Origin: Hirudo medicinalis
Lineage: Eukaryota > Annelida > Clitellata > Hirudinida > Hirudinidae
Length of the DNA: 64,000 bases
NCBI GenBank assembly: GCA_011800805.1
Contig: MPNW01000068.1
Location: forward strand, 65,487 to 129,486
Direction: 5' to 3'
In this document: positions 12,659-25,219 of the stretch, piece after piece
How the letters are laid out: the number at the start of each line of letters is the position of its first letter
Numbering within the stretch: the first letter of the stretch is position 1
Program-made: the position numbers and the translations under genes
The notes under the pieces: model-generated
What the model saw: the letters and a program-made list of their open reading frames with translations, nothing else
The model's database searches: none
Told to the model about the DNA's origin: nothing

Positions 12659-15600
12659 TCAATATCCAATGTCGTCGAGGAAATTGTGATGGATGGGCTT
12701 TCGAAGGTCACTGCCGGACGAAGTCCTTCCCCTCTTCAAGAGTGAATTGCTGGAGCCGTACAAACCGGACGACCTCTCTTGACCGGATGCCGAGTCGGTA
12801 GGCAGTTCGAAGCTCACCGACGTGTCTAAGGGGGTAAGTTAAAAGATTTAACAAAAATCGATGTGAACCTAACTAAAAATCAAAGAGCCAAACTTTTTCG
12901 TTGGTAGAAGAGCACGTACGCTCTCACGTGGTCGCTTTCGGATGGATTCTGCCTCCCGATAATCGAGTCGTCGTAACCGTACCACTCCCCCGACATCGGA
13001 TGCTTCGTGAAGGCTATGTAGTGGCCGCTATTCACACCTGATAATTCTAAACAACTTTAAATTTTATATCAAGCTGGGAAACGTTTGCACCAACACGTAC
13101 GACCTCCGTTGTGGCAGACATAACTCTGCAGATCGTAGAGGAGAGGCACGTCGCCAGGATTCGAAACGTGCTGAGACAGGTCGAGGTCGGTGATGGGAAA
13201 GATTACTTTGGAATCAATCTTGGTACTCAATTGATTGTGAAACTCAAACCTAGAAAATTTTAATTCACGAATTAATGAAATCCCTCCACTCGTTCAAGCC
13301 GACAATTGTAGCCGACGACGACAAACGAACCTCTTCAGCTGGATGATCAATGTGTCCGGATATTTCCAGACCGTCATGGTTCTCTTGGCACACTGATTTT
13401 CTTTGCACATGGGGCAATACCAAGGATTGTGTCTATCCAGTAACTCACTAAGTTGAAGATATAAGAAACTTATATAAACTTATAAAAATGAATAAATGAA
13501 CGACGAAAACCTTTACAAATGACTTTGTAATGAACGAAATGCAGTAATAAATCGCAGGTCAGTTTTAATATCGGACGAGAAACCTTTTCATGAAGGACTG
13601 GAAGCACTCCGACAGACTGACAGGACTCTGCAGCCTCATGTCGGATACGGTTCCGTCGTCCGTAATTTGCCCAGCAACCTGGACTTCTTCCTGAGTCATG
13701 TTAGTGCAGTGAACGACGAGGTGGTCTCCCTGTCTCAAGATCAGGCGAGGATCGTTTCTGTTCAACTGGCATCCGGCACAGAATTTCGAGTGAGAACAAC
13801 GAGAGCATTGAAGGCCCTGCACAGGACATTTTGTTGCGATTGCAAATGATCGGCAAGGAATCAGAAATTAAAAAAAGACACGAAATGAAAACGATTACAA
13901 TTAATCAAAACAACAATTTTGATTACAACTTATAAGTTAATAACCTTAGAATTAGTTACGACTATCGTGTAGTTTTTCATCGTGCTCCAGTTCGGAACCA
14001 TCCTGAGCACGGCAGCGTGCAACGAATGGCCAGGCAGATGGTTTGGAAGTTTTATGATGCTTGGATGTCCAAACAGGTTGTGGCAAATCTGATTGTCCGA
14101 CGTCCGTGTTTCCCACCGGAACATGACATTCATCGTAACATTCCTGAGATGCAATCAACAGCATGAGGAAAACAGGCATAATTTGAGAGAGCACAAGACT
14201 CACTTGCAATATTGTAAACAATATTGACAACCACATGTAATAAAAACTTGTTATGAACATACAATCCCACAATAATTTCGAGAGAAAAGCGTCAGTCGAA
14301 TTTACATCTTCCTGCCCTTACTCTAATCGAGGTTCGTCGTCTGCCGAGCCGTCGACTCGAACAAAGTCCTGCTTCGGGGAGACGGAGCATCTGCAAACCT
14401 GAGTGAACATTCAGAATTTCTTGCAAAAAAACAACAAAATGTCATCAATTATCCAAAGCAAACGAAGCCTTTTTTAAAGCAAGTTTTACAAACACGTTCA
14501 CTCACAGGGCACTTTAAGCAAAAACTGGCATGTTTGAAAGACATCTGAAATAAATTTAACGTTGTCCATCAAATATACTTCGACTCTTATTACAGCTCGT
14601 GTGTATGCATTTATATCGATAACGCAAATATATCCTTTTAATGTTATGTGTAAGATAATTTACCTCATTATATACATGTATAACTGTGGAAGTTCAATTC
14701 CTCTAAAAGTGGTGAACGTAAATAATGCACCGACGAGCAATGAAAGCACACCTCCAGGCATTCGCCGCAAAGAGTTCCACCGCAGGGAAGGTGCATCTTC
14801 AAACTGCCGAGCGGCATTTCTTCCAAACATATCGCGCAGGTCCCCGTGCGCCCTGCCATTTCCCGGTCGACGGATTCCGATCCTTCGGCGACGGCGGAAG
14901 CGGATGACATTTTGTCTTCGGACGAGACGTTCGGTCCGTCCTCGTCCAAACCGTCCCTCGAGTAGATATCTGAAGAAAAATTCACGTGAGAGGAAAGATC
15001 CGGCGACGATGTTCGTGGATGGCATGCAAACCTTCCTCGCTCTTGTCGTAAATCTGCGAATTGTTCACCCAATCGGCAGTTTGTTGTCGCCAGCTCGTGT
15101 TGGTGCATTTTTTTGAACTCCAGGTTAAGGTCGTATCCGTGAGCATCTGGACCGACCGTTAACAAACCAATAAGAACACGTTTCATTGTAGATTATCAGT
15201 GATATTGGAAACAAATTGATTCGAAAATGATTGATTCCAACGACGCGAACATCCGACGAACCTGCATGGAATCATCGAGTTCATTGTGCTGCCAATTTAT
15301 GTCTGGGTTCAACTCGAGTTTGATCTCGTTCGTGCTCACGTTCGTGAAGCTGTTGTTGGAATTGTTGAGGGTCGTGTAGTAGTCCGTCGCCATCGCCCGA
15401 CCTTCAATTTCAAACTTTTCCGTTTCATACGAAGTGTCAGGGCACGTCGGCACACGATCTTCATCGAAATCTTGGATGCCCTGAATGGACGACGGCAGGG
15501 AGCCGTCTTCTACGTTCGGCTGAAAGGGGGAAGAACAGTTGGAAGATCGTCTGTGCCTCGAAGCGTCGAGGTTTCCGGGAAGATCGGACGAGAGTTCTTC

Positions 15601-18600
15601 CGTCGCGTCTTCGAAAGCGTACAGCTGATGTTTCGTGTCGATGTTTTTGACGCTCACTTGATCATCCTTGATGCAATCGTAAATGCAACGAAAACATTTT
15701 CAAACATTCCAAAGTTCAATAACTTAAAGTTGCTTATGATGAATATGACAACAAAATGTAATGATAGAATAATGATGACATCTCAAATTAAATTTAAAGG
15801 CCTTCATTTTAATGAATTCAAATAATAAACAACTCACAAGAATGTTTACAATGGAGAAAAGGTGTACTTCGGCCATTAAAAGTTTAGAAGACCCATGCAA
15901 GAGAGAATTCAGTTCTTTTTTCAGACGGGAAACGGTCGAATTCTTGTCGACCGTCACGACGTACCTGACTGCATTCAATCCGCCGGTCAGAAATATTATC
16001 GCTGTGGGAGAAATTGTTAAGCAATGAATCTCGTTTCTCGACGAAGTCTGAAGTAACGAGTCGGTCTCACGTAGTTGCAGTTGACTGGCCCTTGGTATCG
16101 GCAGAGAGAGAAACATGAAAGGTTCGAAGGTCACGGACATGTGATTGCAGGCAGAACAGTTCAACTGAAACATCAATCCAAACCAATCTTAAGAAATTTG
16201 TAGCAAAATGGGGTTGAAAACAACTGTGGAGGCAGACCGTGTTCTTGAACTGTCCCTGAAAAGTGTCGACGATAATGCTCTTGTTACTCCGTGTGTACTC
16301 GACCCAAGACTCCTGAGCTTGTCTTGTGAGTCGACTTTCCCAATCCTCGGCAGGTGGAGAGGGGGATTCTACATCTTCATCTTCTCTTGATTGCTGACTG
16401 TCAATGAAGCACAAGGTGTTGATTAATGGCAATCAATACCAAAAGAGATTCTTTATGGACCTCGACGTGCGAGCGACTTTCTCGGTCTCCCTCTCGGGCA
16501 AGTTCTGAACGATGTTGACCTTCATCTGCCTTCCGTCGTCATCGATTTTGATCCTCTTGATGTTGTTGATGTCTGGATGATCGAGATCGAGGAAGAGTTT
16601 CTTTCCTTCTGGATGCTTCTGATTCGAGCACATGTCCGCCATGATGTTCGTCTCCTTGATCTTGCAGGTAGCGATGGAATTTTTAAAATCTCCACCTTTT
16701 TTATACAGATCCATAATGTTGTTCTCCAAAACTTTCAATTCAAGAGGCAGTTCGGGCACAACATCATCAAAGTAATCAACCAAATTACTGCAACCCGCCA
16801 ATGCAGCGTCACTCTTTTCTGAGGCCTAAAATAAGACTCCATCTTAAAAAAAGAGCACATTCGATGAATGACCACTGAGCTACCTCTGTGATTTCATTTC
16901 TGTTGATGTTCAAGGGCTTGTGAAACTTTTCACTGTCTGTCGAGATTTGAGTGGTTTCCTCAGACAGTTGAACGTTCGTGTTCAAAGTCCTTGCATCCTT
17001 CATGCAAATGTCTTCAAAGCTTGGTGCTTTCTTGTTCGACGTCATCTCCAACGAATCCCTCTCGAACGTCTTGTCCGCATTCTCGACCGACTGCAAGCAA
17101 AAGCACCGTGAAGTTTTGCGGTCAAAGGAAACAAGAAGCAATGCTCATACGCTCTGGTTATTGTTGTTGTTGGGTGAGCAACAGTTATTCTTTGCAACTT
17201 CACAGAGATCTTTCTAAGAAAATCAATAAAGTACAAATTAAAAAGAACTTTAAATGTATAAAAGTCCAAAATAGCTACAAAAAATGATTCGCATTCATTG
17301 CAAAACCACCCACTCGAGGAACATTGCAATTCCTGCCGACGGAACAAGAATTTTGGGAATCCTCGGCACTGGCATCAGAGAGGTTGCTGTCTTCAGAAGT
17401 GCACTGTTTCAACTGCATTGGAATCATTACAACTTCTCACAACTCATAAATATCCTAGCATTAATGGCAATAGTTCACGAATCGTGAATTCCTACCTGAA
17501 CATTTACCTGTCCCGAAACCTGGCCCATCGAATCCACGCCCGCTACATCCTTGCAAACATCAGACATGCAGATTCCACTTTCCGAGGATTCTTCCTCGTT
17601 AGCTCCATCGCTTTGGCTCGTTCCAGCGACCACATGCGGGGCGGCGTCGGAGCCGCACGGACGACTCGGTTCGCCTCCCCAGTTCGAACCGTGGCCAGCC
17701 TTGTTCAGAAGGTCGTGGAGTCTTCCGAGGACGAGTCCCAAGAATTCTTGACAGTCCTGCTGTTATGGAAAATTAAGGTATGTGTGAATATATATTAGAT
17801 GAGGATTTAATATCGAACATTGATTCAACACAACTTAGCTACGATCAATTTACGTTAATTAGTGATCGTAAAAATACTGTTTTTAAAATAACACGAGGCT
17901 ATGATATTTTATGTTAGGATTCCTTGAAAGAATTTAAAATGGAATCCAACTTGATGTTATTGGTCAAGATGATAGCAAACTTCTTTCAAATAAATACATG
18001 TCCTCCTCAAGGGAATTTGGCCAATATGGCACTGGCACGTGAGATGGCATATAATGTATGGTTATAACATTCAATGATAATAATTCTACAATAATCTCTA
18101 AATGCTTATCAGAAATAAAATATAACAAACTCATGCCTCATAAGAGTCCTAGAACACTCAGCTATATCAACCTGCATGCATTATTTAACATGTATTGCAT
18201 AAGTAAGTGATTAAGCTGGAATATCTACAAAAATTTTTAAATAAACATAAAAAATAGGAAACAATTGTCTAAAAATGTAATCGGTTCGATAAAATGTACG
18301 AGTCTTCCAACCTGTTGATAGTCCCTAAATTCCTGCGAAAACATTCCGACCGATCTCTTGAAGTCACCGGGGGATAAAATCGTGTAATTCCCGCTCCAAC
18401 ACTTTCGAATCAAGTTGGCAAAGCAACCTGCAAGTATTTTGTGATGATTCTTTGGCACAAGATTTCAGTTAGTGCTACTTACAATTTGCTATTATAATAG
18501 CGAGTGGCATTTCTAAATTCAAAAATGTTTAAATGTCACAGAAACTTTATATTTTACAGATTTTTTTTTTATTTAATCTGAAAATCATGTTAAAATGCAT

Positions 18601-19524
18601 TAAATAAAAGTATAACCAGCAAGAGTGTTCCTGTTGCTGTCATCCAACTTAAAATCTTCGATAAAATATTTGGCAATGACGGAGTGGCCGAACAGGCATT
18701 GAATACCAGAATTCAGGAAGCAAGTATTGCCAAGATTTTCCAATCCTACACAACCAGGTCTTGCTGCATGATGGAAAACAATTGTGATTATTATGTGATT
18801 ATGTATTATGCAATTCAAATTATGTCATAATAAAAATACTTTAATAATTTTTAAATTCTTGAGGTGACCAATTTTACATTCCATCTCAGTGCTTACAAAA
18901 TTATGCATTTTAAAAATCGCACATTTACAAAAACATTAAATTATATTGAAGCCAATATAATTTGCTCATAAATTAGTTGCATGCATTCCTCACCAAAGGT
19001 AATTAATTTAAGCCGATTAAATTGCATCCCACAATGCTTTCAATACCTTAGGCCACAGCAGGAAAAGTTAAGCATTTGTTAAAATTTAAATGGATTGTTT
19101 ACAATTTGTTACATTTTAATTTGTTACATTTGTTGCAATTTAAATCCATTTAAATTGTAACAAATTAAAATTTAATGGATTCATCATAAAATGTTTTTAA
19201 CAATACCAAGTCAACATTTTGTGGCTAAGTTTTTTGTTCATAGTCAACTAACTTGAACCAGCCCTCGCTGTATTGTTTTTAAGAATATTAAAATTCCTGA
19301 CCGAAACAGCACCCTTAGGTAGCCCTATGAAAACCAATGACCAGTGTGGCTTCAGTCGCGTGACGGTTAAGAAGACAATGCACTTTCAAAGTAACAAGCA
19401 ATTCTTACAACTATTTTAACAAACCGACATTCGTACCTCGGCCTGGGCCAACAGCAATGTGACTACTCTCATTTTCCACTTTGGTGAGGTTGTCATGAAT
19501 ATCTGACATCTCTGCTTTTAAATG
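12659..19524 (-). CDS. Ubiquitin-specific protease (USP4/15/32-like, peptidase C19) with internal RING-like finger
   Basis: A cysteine protease that removes ubiquitin from substrates. Twenty-one exons were traced, with largely consistent phase, giving about 1,240 residues. The Cys box GLENLGNTCFLNSGIQCL is at 18617-18763, followed by WSGNYTILSPGDFKRSVG and a QQDCQEFLGLVLGRL segment. The catalytic core then resumes at WVEYTRSNKSIIVDTFQGQF and SACNHMSVTFEPF. Later come WYCPMCKENQCAKRTMTVW, TLIIQLKR and the His box GVNSGHYIAFTKHP, with EWYGYDD and AYVLFYQR. The tail is Ser-rich and ends at 12659. Between the two catalytic halves lies a linker of about 250 acidic residues, and further on a RING-like module (14506-14969). 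The last intron is only 68 bases. I see no DUSP or UBL domain upstream of the Cys box, although USP4/15 carry both. The first exon found (19437-19524) has a usable Met, but the true start may be further upstream. Confidence 0.9.
14322..14969 (-). other. RING-like zinc finger inside the USP
   Basis: Three consecutive exons (14731-14969, 14506-14544, 14322-14398) join in phase. They give CAIC, then LPCGGTLCGEC, CFHC, and finally FCLKCPVC, a C-x2-C...C-x2-C...C-P-x-C layout typical of RING fingers. The position where RINGs usually have His (CGHTxC) is Gly here. Zinc binding is likely; E2 binding and ligase activity are inference only. Confidence 0.7.
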
Positions 19525-21102
19525 CTGCAGCATAACAAGGAATTAATGCGAAATAAGAAGAAAGTGAAACGTAGGAGGTCTAATGTGTCATAAGTGATAA
19601 ATTACTGACTATAGCCAATTGTCAGAATATCCAGAATAATTGCAGCCAACAAAGCTCAGTCAAACTCTTCAACTATTATTAAGACCAAAAGTTGAAACGG
19701 AAACAAAAAATATGTTGTCAACGAAAAAACCATAGACTGTTAATTATGAAGCGCAAGACATTATCTCCGTTGTCATTAATATTTTACCATATAAATAAAA
19801 TTTCAAAAAATTTAATTATTTAAATTAAGTGATTTTCACAAATCATGAAAACCTTTACGTGCCTTTAACCAAATAAATAAAAGGCTTACGTTCAGACTGT
19901 TGACTATTACCATTTGGGGATAAGCCAGGTAGATCATTTGGGAGAACATAAATTTGCATGCAAATCCGTGATTCCTGTTGGCACTTTGATTTGTTTAATG
20001 TTTAAGCTTGAAGAAAACCTTAATTCTTGAACACATGATGAGAATGCGAAAATCCTCCTGAAATTATCTGACGACGTGTTTTTGCTTGCCAATCTCATAA
20101 GCTGAATAATTAAGAAAATAGAGTATAGAATAACAGTAACTATTAAATAAATAACCAAATAATTTGCAAATTATTTTAAAATATATTACTAAGCAAAACT
20201 AAATTATATTTAACAGTAGAAAAATATCCCCTCTCCATCCCCCAAATGACGTCCGAACTTATGCTATGGAAATGCTAATACTAGAATGATTAAAGGTAAA
20301 CATGTATTAGTTTTTAAATTATTTCAGCGTTATTGCTTTGAGAATGACTTTTTCAGTTTATTTTCCACTTAAGACCGAGCAAAGTAAATTCTCACAGCAT
20401 ATAATTCTGAAAATGAATCAATGTTAAACATAAATGTTTCCCTATAGGTTCTGATCATGCCATTCAAGTTTGCTTATAAACATATTTTAAAATAATCTCA
20501 GTCACTTTTGTCAGCACCTCAAACTGCGCCATAATTGTACTTATTAATTTTTACCTTATATAACTTAATAAAAAGGTTTAGTTTTTATTTTGTTGTCACA
20601 TCACTGATTTGATTTGAAAACGTTAATTATCGCAAAGATTAATTCTTTTGTGTATCGGGCTTCGGAAACAAATCTGTCAAAACAGACGATATCATCATTT
20701 TACCAGAGATCACAAGGCGTCATTTTTTCAACGTTCAAATATATAAAAAAGTTACTAGTGATTATAAATACATCCTATTTCAACCTCTTTCGCGAAGGCA
20801 AAGACGTTATTGAGTCAATGACAACGACTTCATGTGAAACTCGCCAATTCTCTCGCATCAACTTTTTCCAGGCATTCTGAAAATCTTAGCAATCTAACCT
20901 CAAATTTCCTAGCCCTAAATTACTAAATTATATTGCATTATCCAATTATTAAATTAGATGTTTCCAACTAAATGCAGAATTGATATCAAAATCATTCTCC
21001 TAACAACACTGAACAATTTGCAGTATAATTAATTACAAGAAGTGTTTTACAACCTCACTTAAAATAATTGCATCTAACATTAGTTCAATGATTTGTTTAA
21101 AC
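19525..21102. other. Gap between USP and coiled-coil gene
   Basis: AT-rich. No exon could be supported. It must contain the USP promoter and any missing USP 5' exons. A minus frame at 19934-20158 shows no ubiquitin-like or DUSP pattern. Confidence 0.4.
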
Positions 21103-21108
21103 TTTATT
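21103..21108 (-). terminator. AATAAA poly(A) signal overlapping a stop codon
   Basis: On the minus strand GATTAATAAAG contains both the TAA stop of the coiled-coil gene and an AATAAA hexamer, so the 3' UTR would be only tens of bases. Confidence 0.5.
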
Positions 21109-24100
21109 AATCTCGCTTTGCTTCTTTGCCTTTCTTTCCTGTGAAGAAATAAAAATGTATATTCGCATAGATTAAGGTTTTGTGCCCAAAAGCAAGCCAT
21201 TTCTTAAATTAGAATGTCAATTTATTATTTTCTAATTATCCACTCAGTATTCACTTAGATCAGCTGTAACGCTCAAGATAAACTCATGAAAATTGAGAAA
21301 AAGTTTTTAGAAACACGCCTACACTCTTATATTATATTATTGTGTGCCACTCATTATATTACTGCTATTTACATCACCAATTAATAGGAAAACAAGTAAT
21401 TGTCTGCGGATGTGACAATCTCACAACAAAGAATTATTTCAATAGTTTGAAATTCACATTCTAACCTTTTGGCTTTCCTTCTGCACTGTCTGGAAGGTGC
21501 TGCAAGGGAATCACCATCGTTAATAATCAACCCTTAAGACACTTTACAATGCAAATTAAAATGATCGACTCCATTTTCAATTCCTCGAAGAAGCAAGCAA
21601 ACCTTTTTAGCGGTTTCTCCTTTCTCTAACTCACCCTTTTTCTGAATAAAAATTACAAAAAAAACATTTTAAGTGAGTCAAGTGAGTTAGGGGCTTCAAG
21701 CAAAACTCAGATAGCATGAACCAAAGGACTGCTCATGGATCGTCACTCAGAGCCATTGTTAAAGTGTTGGCAGGTTAAAAACTATGGGTTGCCCACGTCT
21801 TCCATGCTATCTGCGATTCACTTTGGATTAAACAAGAATTTTACAGTTGCGGTGCTCCCACTCGCTGAAACTGCTTTGTGTAAATCCGTGATCTTCTTTA
21901 AGAACTCCCTCAGTTCTGTCAGCAGCAATTCTTCGACGCTAGATTCCCTGTTCGGAGTTGAATTTTACTCATAAATATGCATATATTTAAAATAAAGTAA
22001 ATATCAGTAAATGAATATACATCTGTTGATCTTTTATTAGCTGCTCCATGTCCGTTGTGAAAGTTGTAGCGATTTTGATGACTTCGTTGAGCTGCAAAAA
22101 AAATCTTTTATTTTCAAAATGTCGACCACCAAAATGTTGGCACTAACAAAGCCGGCAAAATAAGTTAACCATTTGATTCCGAGTTAAAAGTGAGTATTTT
22201 TTATTTTTGTTCGGAGATGGTGCAATGAGAAGTCAGAAAACAAGGTTATTACACGTGAAATAACAACATAACCTAAATATAAATGCAATTACACAAAGTT
22301 AATATACTTCAATAAAAATGTTATTTTACACATTTATCAGCAGACCTGGGTTGCATAACTTGAGGCGACATCGGGTTTGTTCTGCATGCGCGTTTTTGAA
22401 AGTATTTAAACATCTGAATTGAATTATTGGAAATAACTTCTCCTAACCAGGCCGACTTGTGCTTTCAATCTGCATATAAAAAGACATTCTTAATCTCCGA
22501 GTTGTGGGAAATAAATTTTTTAATTAATAATTTAATTACTCTTCTATAGTTTTGCTTTGCGCCTGAATCAATTCGTCTAAGTCATTAATTGCCTTTTCAA
22601 CTTCAGGGTTGCCTGAGAAAAATCACTTTCTTATAAAACATATAAATCAAGTGGATAATTAAACTTGGAAAAATATATTTTACTTTAAAAAATGTAAAAA
22701 ATCATTCGCATTTAAAATTTTAGAAAAACGGAACATTATTGTGGGAGAAATGGAAAGTAACGCAGTAACAACAAAATTGGAAAATAACAGAAACAAAAAA
22801 AGTAGTGATATCACAATCTACTTCCGAGTCCAGCTCTCTGAAGGTTCATTAAAATGGCGCTGGGTGCAGCCTTCGGTTCTGTTGAATTAAAAATGTTAAA
22901 TTTATAAAAAAAAATAATAAAAAAGTACATTAGAGATACAAAAAACAATTTTATTTTTTCCAGAAAAACCTGGTGGTGGTGGTCGAGACGTTGTCTTTCC
23001 TCCAAGGTACTCAACGAACTTCTCCATCATCCCTTGCCTGGTGTTTCCACAAACATTTTTTAAAACATACTACTTTAAAAGTCTATAAAAATTAAGTGAA
23101 TCCTTTTTGGTCATTTAACAGTTTATCGTAACCAGCCTAGATTATAATTTGATACATTTGCTAACATCAACACGATAAAATAAATTAATAAATTAGGGTT
23201 GCAGATTAATCTGCGTTAACGCGCTAATTTTTTTAGTGTAGTTAAAATAATTAACACGACGATTAACTCGTTAAATTTTTATACTTTTTAAATAAATTAT
23301 TTTATTAATTTATAAAATATTTTCAACTATTTTGTTTATAACTCTAATTTTGCTTCCGGCTTCCCATATTATTATTGTGTATAAAGACCGAGCGTATTGT
23401 ATTGCGCTTAAAAACATACTATCGGCACAAATAACATAGGCAAGTCTATTTTGGAGCACATAGCCTGTTGTAGATAATGCTGGAACGTTTCCAGAATCGT
23501 GGAGTGGGAGTGACCACCGGAAGAGGCTTGATGTTCGGAGTTCGATGCCCACCATGACTCTGAGCCAGGGAAGGACGAGCCAAGATATCAGCAACTTTTT
23601 CTGATCCAACTTTGGTGGATCTTCTGTTTGGGATAATGCAGGGTACTGCATAAGGGTTGCCATTGGCCCGCCCCGATATTTCCCCCAAAGACTTCATAAG
23701 TTTCAGCAGTTAGCAAGGACTAAGGTGTAACTCCTCCAGGACGTAAGATGTGCGGACGGAATCCAATCAGGCACGTGGGATCTAGGTGGCAGATTTCCTT
23801 AGCACCTGTCGAAGTCAAGGATGGGTTCCTGTGATGTCTGAGAAAAGCTTTAGCACATTACATAGCAGAAGCAGAAATTGACAAAGATTTGTGTCCAATG
23901 GAATGGCGGGAATGTGCGCCATCACATACTAGCTAGCCTTCATGTACTTCTCAAGCTATGACTGTGAACGTTTATTTTCCCTTTCTGGACATGTTGTGAA
24001 TAGCAAACATACTATGTTATTCTGTGTCTCCAGACAGCATCAACACTCGTTTGCCTCAGCAACTGGCCAAATATGAATTAATAAACCACTAAAAACCATT

Positions 24101-25219
24101 TATGAAGTACTATTGTGAGCATTGTTTCATGAATAAAATTGATTTTTTTTTATAAAAATAAAATGTATTTGGAAATTATTTGAAAAATAAGATGGTTCGA
24201 TTAATTTCGCTTTAAACTAATTTTAAAAAATTGATCGATCTGCAGTCCTATTAATAATGAAGCGTATAAAACATAAAAATCAAAACCTTGTGGAAATGAA
24301 TTTTGTCAGTCTGCGAGTCTTTTCAAGTGATTCCTCAAGCAGCATCTGTAGCTTGGCAGCCTGTTCCTCAATGAATTGTCTCCTTCCTCTGCAGCATTTA
24401 TTCGTTATTCTCACCCGATTATCTCAAAAATCAACTTCTACAAACATTGGTTTGTCGTGGGCAGACTTCATCTCATCCTCAGTAATGGGCAGCGTATAAG
24501 ATTCTCCATCAATGTTGGCATCGGCTAGCCACTTTAAGTACAAAGAATTTCAAAGAATGCCCAGATATAACAACCACTAACACAATTTGAATTTCTTACG
24601 TCAGATATGGAAGAGAGGATCTAAAACAGAAGTAAATTTTTAGAAACTATTTGCCACGAAGCATCACCACGAATACCTCCACCATCAGATTTTTTAACGA
24701 AGAAAATTTAAGGTGATATTAAATGTCAGCGAGTGTCATTATGACCACCTTCAAAATTTCATAAGACTTGTCTGGCATGGCTTTGCTTTTCCAGGTGTCT
24801 GCAGATTTATCGGGCTACAATGTTTAATGATCATCTCCTCAGCATCATCGATGCAGTGGACTCTGTAATTACAAATTCATTCATTCCTACCTCCGTCAGT
24901 CGCTCAACAAAAATCACTCTCAGTTTTGCTATATCCTGGAATAAAGAATTTAAAACTCCGCTTAACATCCTTCACAATATGCAACTTCCATATATGGTTT
25001 CAAAGATGTATTACAAACCCTGTTCAGGTCATCCATGACCCACGACATTTTCCTCCCCTGTCTTTCTTCTACGTGCATGTTTACTACAGCTGGTGCGAGA
25101 AGTTCTTCTGGAGGTTGCAAAGGTGTTTGTTGGAGGGGATTCGTAAGATCATCTGGTCTCTCGGTCAAAATTTGTCCTTGGTAGGAGGACGCTCGCTTCA
25201 TTGCTAGTGCAGGATTCAT
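21107..25219 (-). CDS. Multi-exon coiled-coil protein, family not recognised
   Basis: The start is placed at the ATG at 25217-25219 (MNPALAMKRASSYQGQ). Its first exon (to about 25015) ends GRKMSWVMDDLNRV. Many very small exons follow, including 24891-24928 (KLRVIFVERLTE) and 24749-24814 (DKSADTWKSKAMPDKSYEIL). Later pieces include a tiny MVE exon, ILSSISD, WLADANIDGESYTLPI, FIEEQAAKLQMLLEESLEK, EKFVEYLGGKTTSRPPPPGF, VEKAINDLDELIQAQSKT, LNEVIKIATTFTTDMEQLI, VEELLLTELREFLKKITDL and a Lys/Glu-rich end GKKGKEAKRD. The protein is mostly helical with charged heptad-like stretches, which would suit a cytoskeletal or ciliary scaffold. I cannot name the family, and not every junction was phased. A dead hAT transposon sits in one intron. 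Its 5' end faces LIN37 across about 900 bases. Confidence 0.6.
23194..24250 (+). mobile_element. Decayed hAT-family DNA transposon (about 1.06 kb)
   Basis: The ends form imperfect inverted repeats: TAGGGTTGCAGATTAATC at the left, and at the right the complement of TAGGACTGCAGATCGATC. The flanks TTAATAAA (23185-23192) and TTAATAAT (24251-24258) match at 7 of 8 bases, as expected for an 8-bp hAT target-site duplication. Near 23960-24090 a broken plus-strand frame (CERLFSLSGHVVNSKHT, then LPQQLAKYELIN after a shift) resembles the hAT C-terminal dimerisation region. The rest of the transposase is lost, so it cannot move by itself. It sits inside an intron of the coiled-coil gene. Confidence 0.75.

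Noticed and set aside
14562..15116. 184-codon plus-strand open frame and an overlapping 121-codon minus frame
   Set aside because: Shadows of the USP RING and neighbouring exons, which read in another minus-strand frame with matching splice phases.
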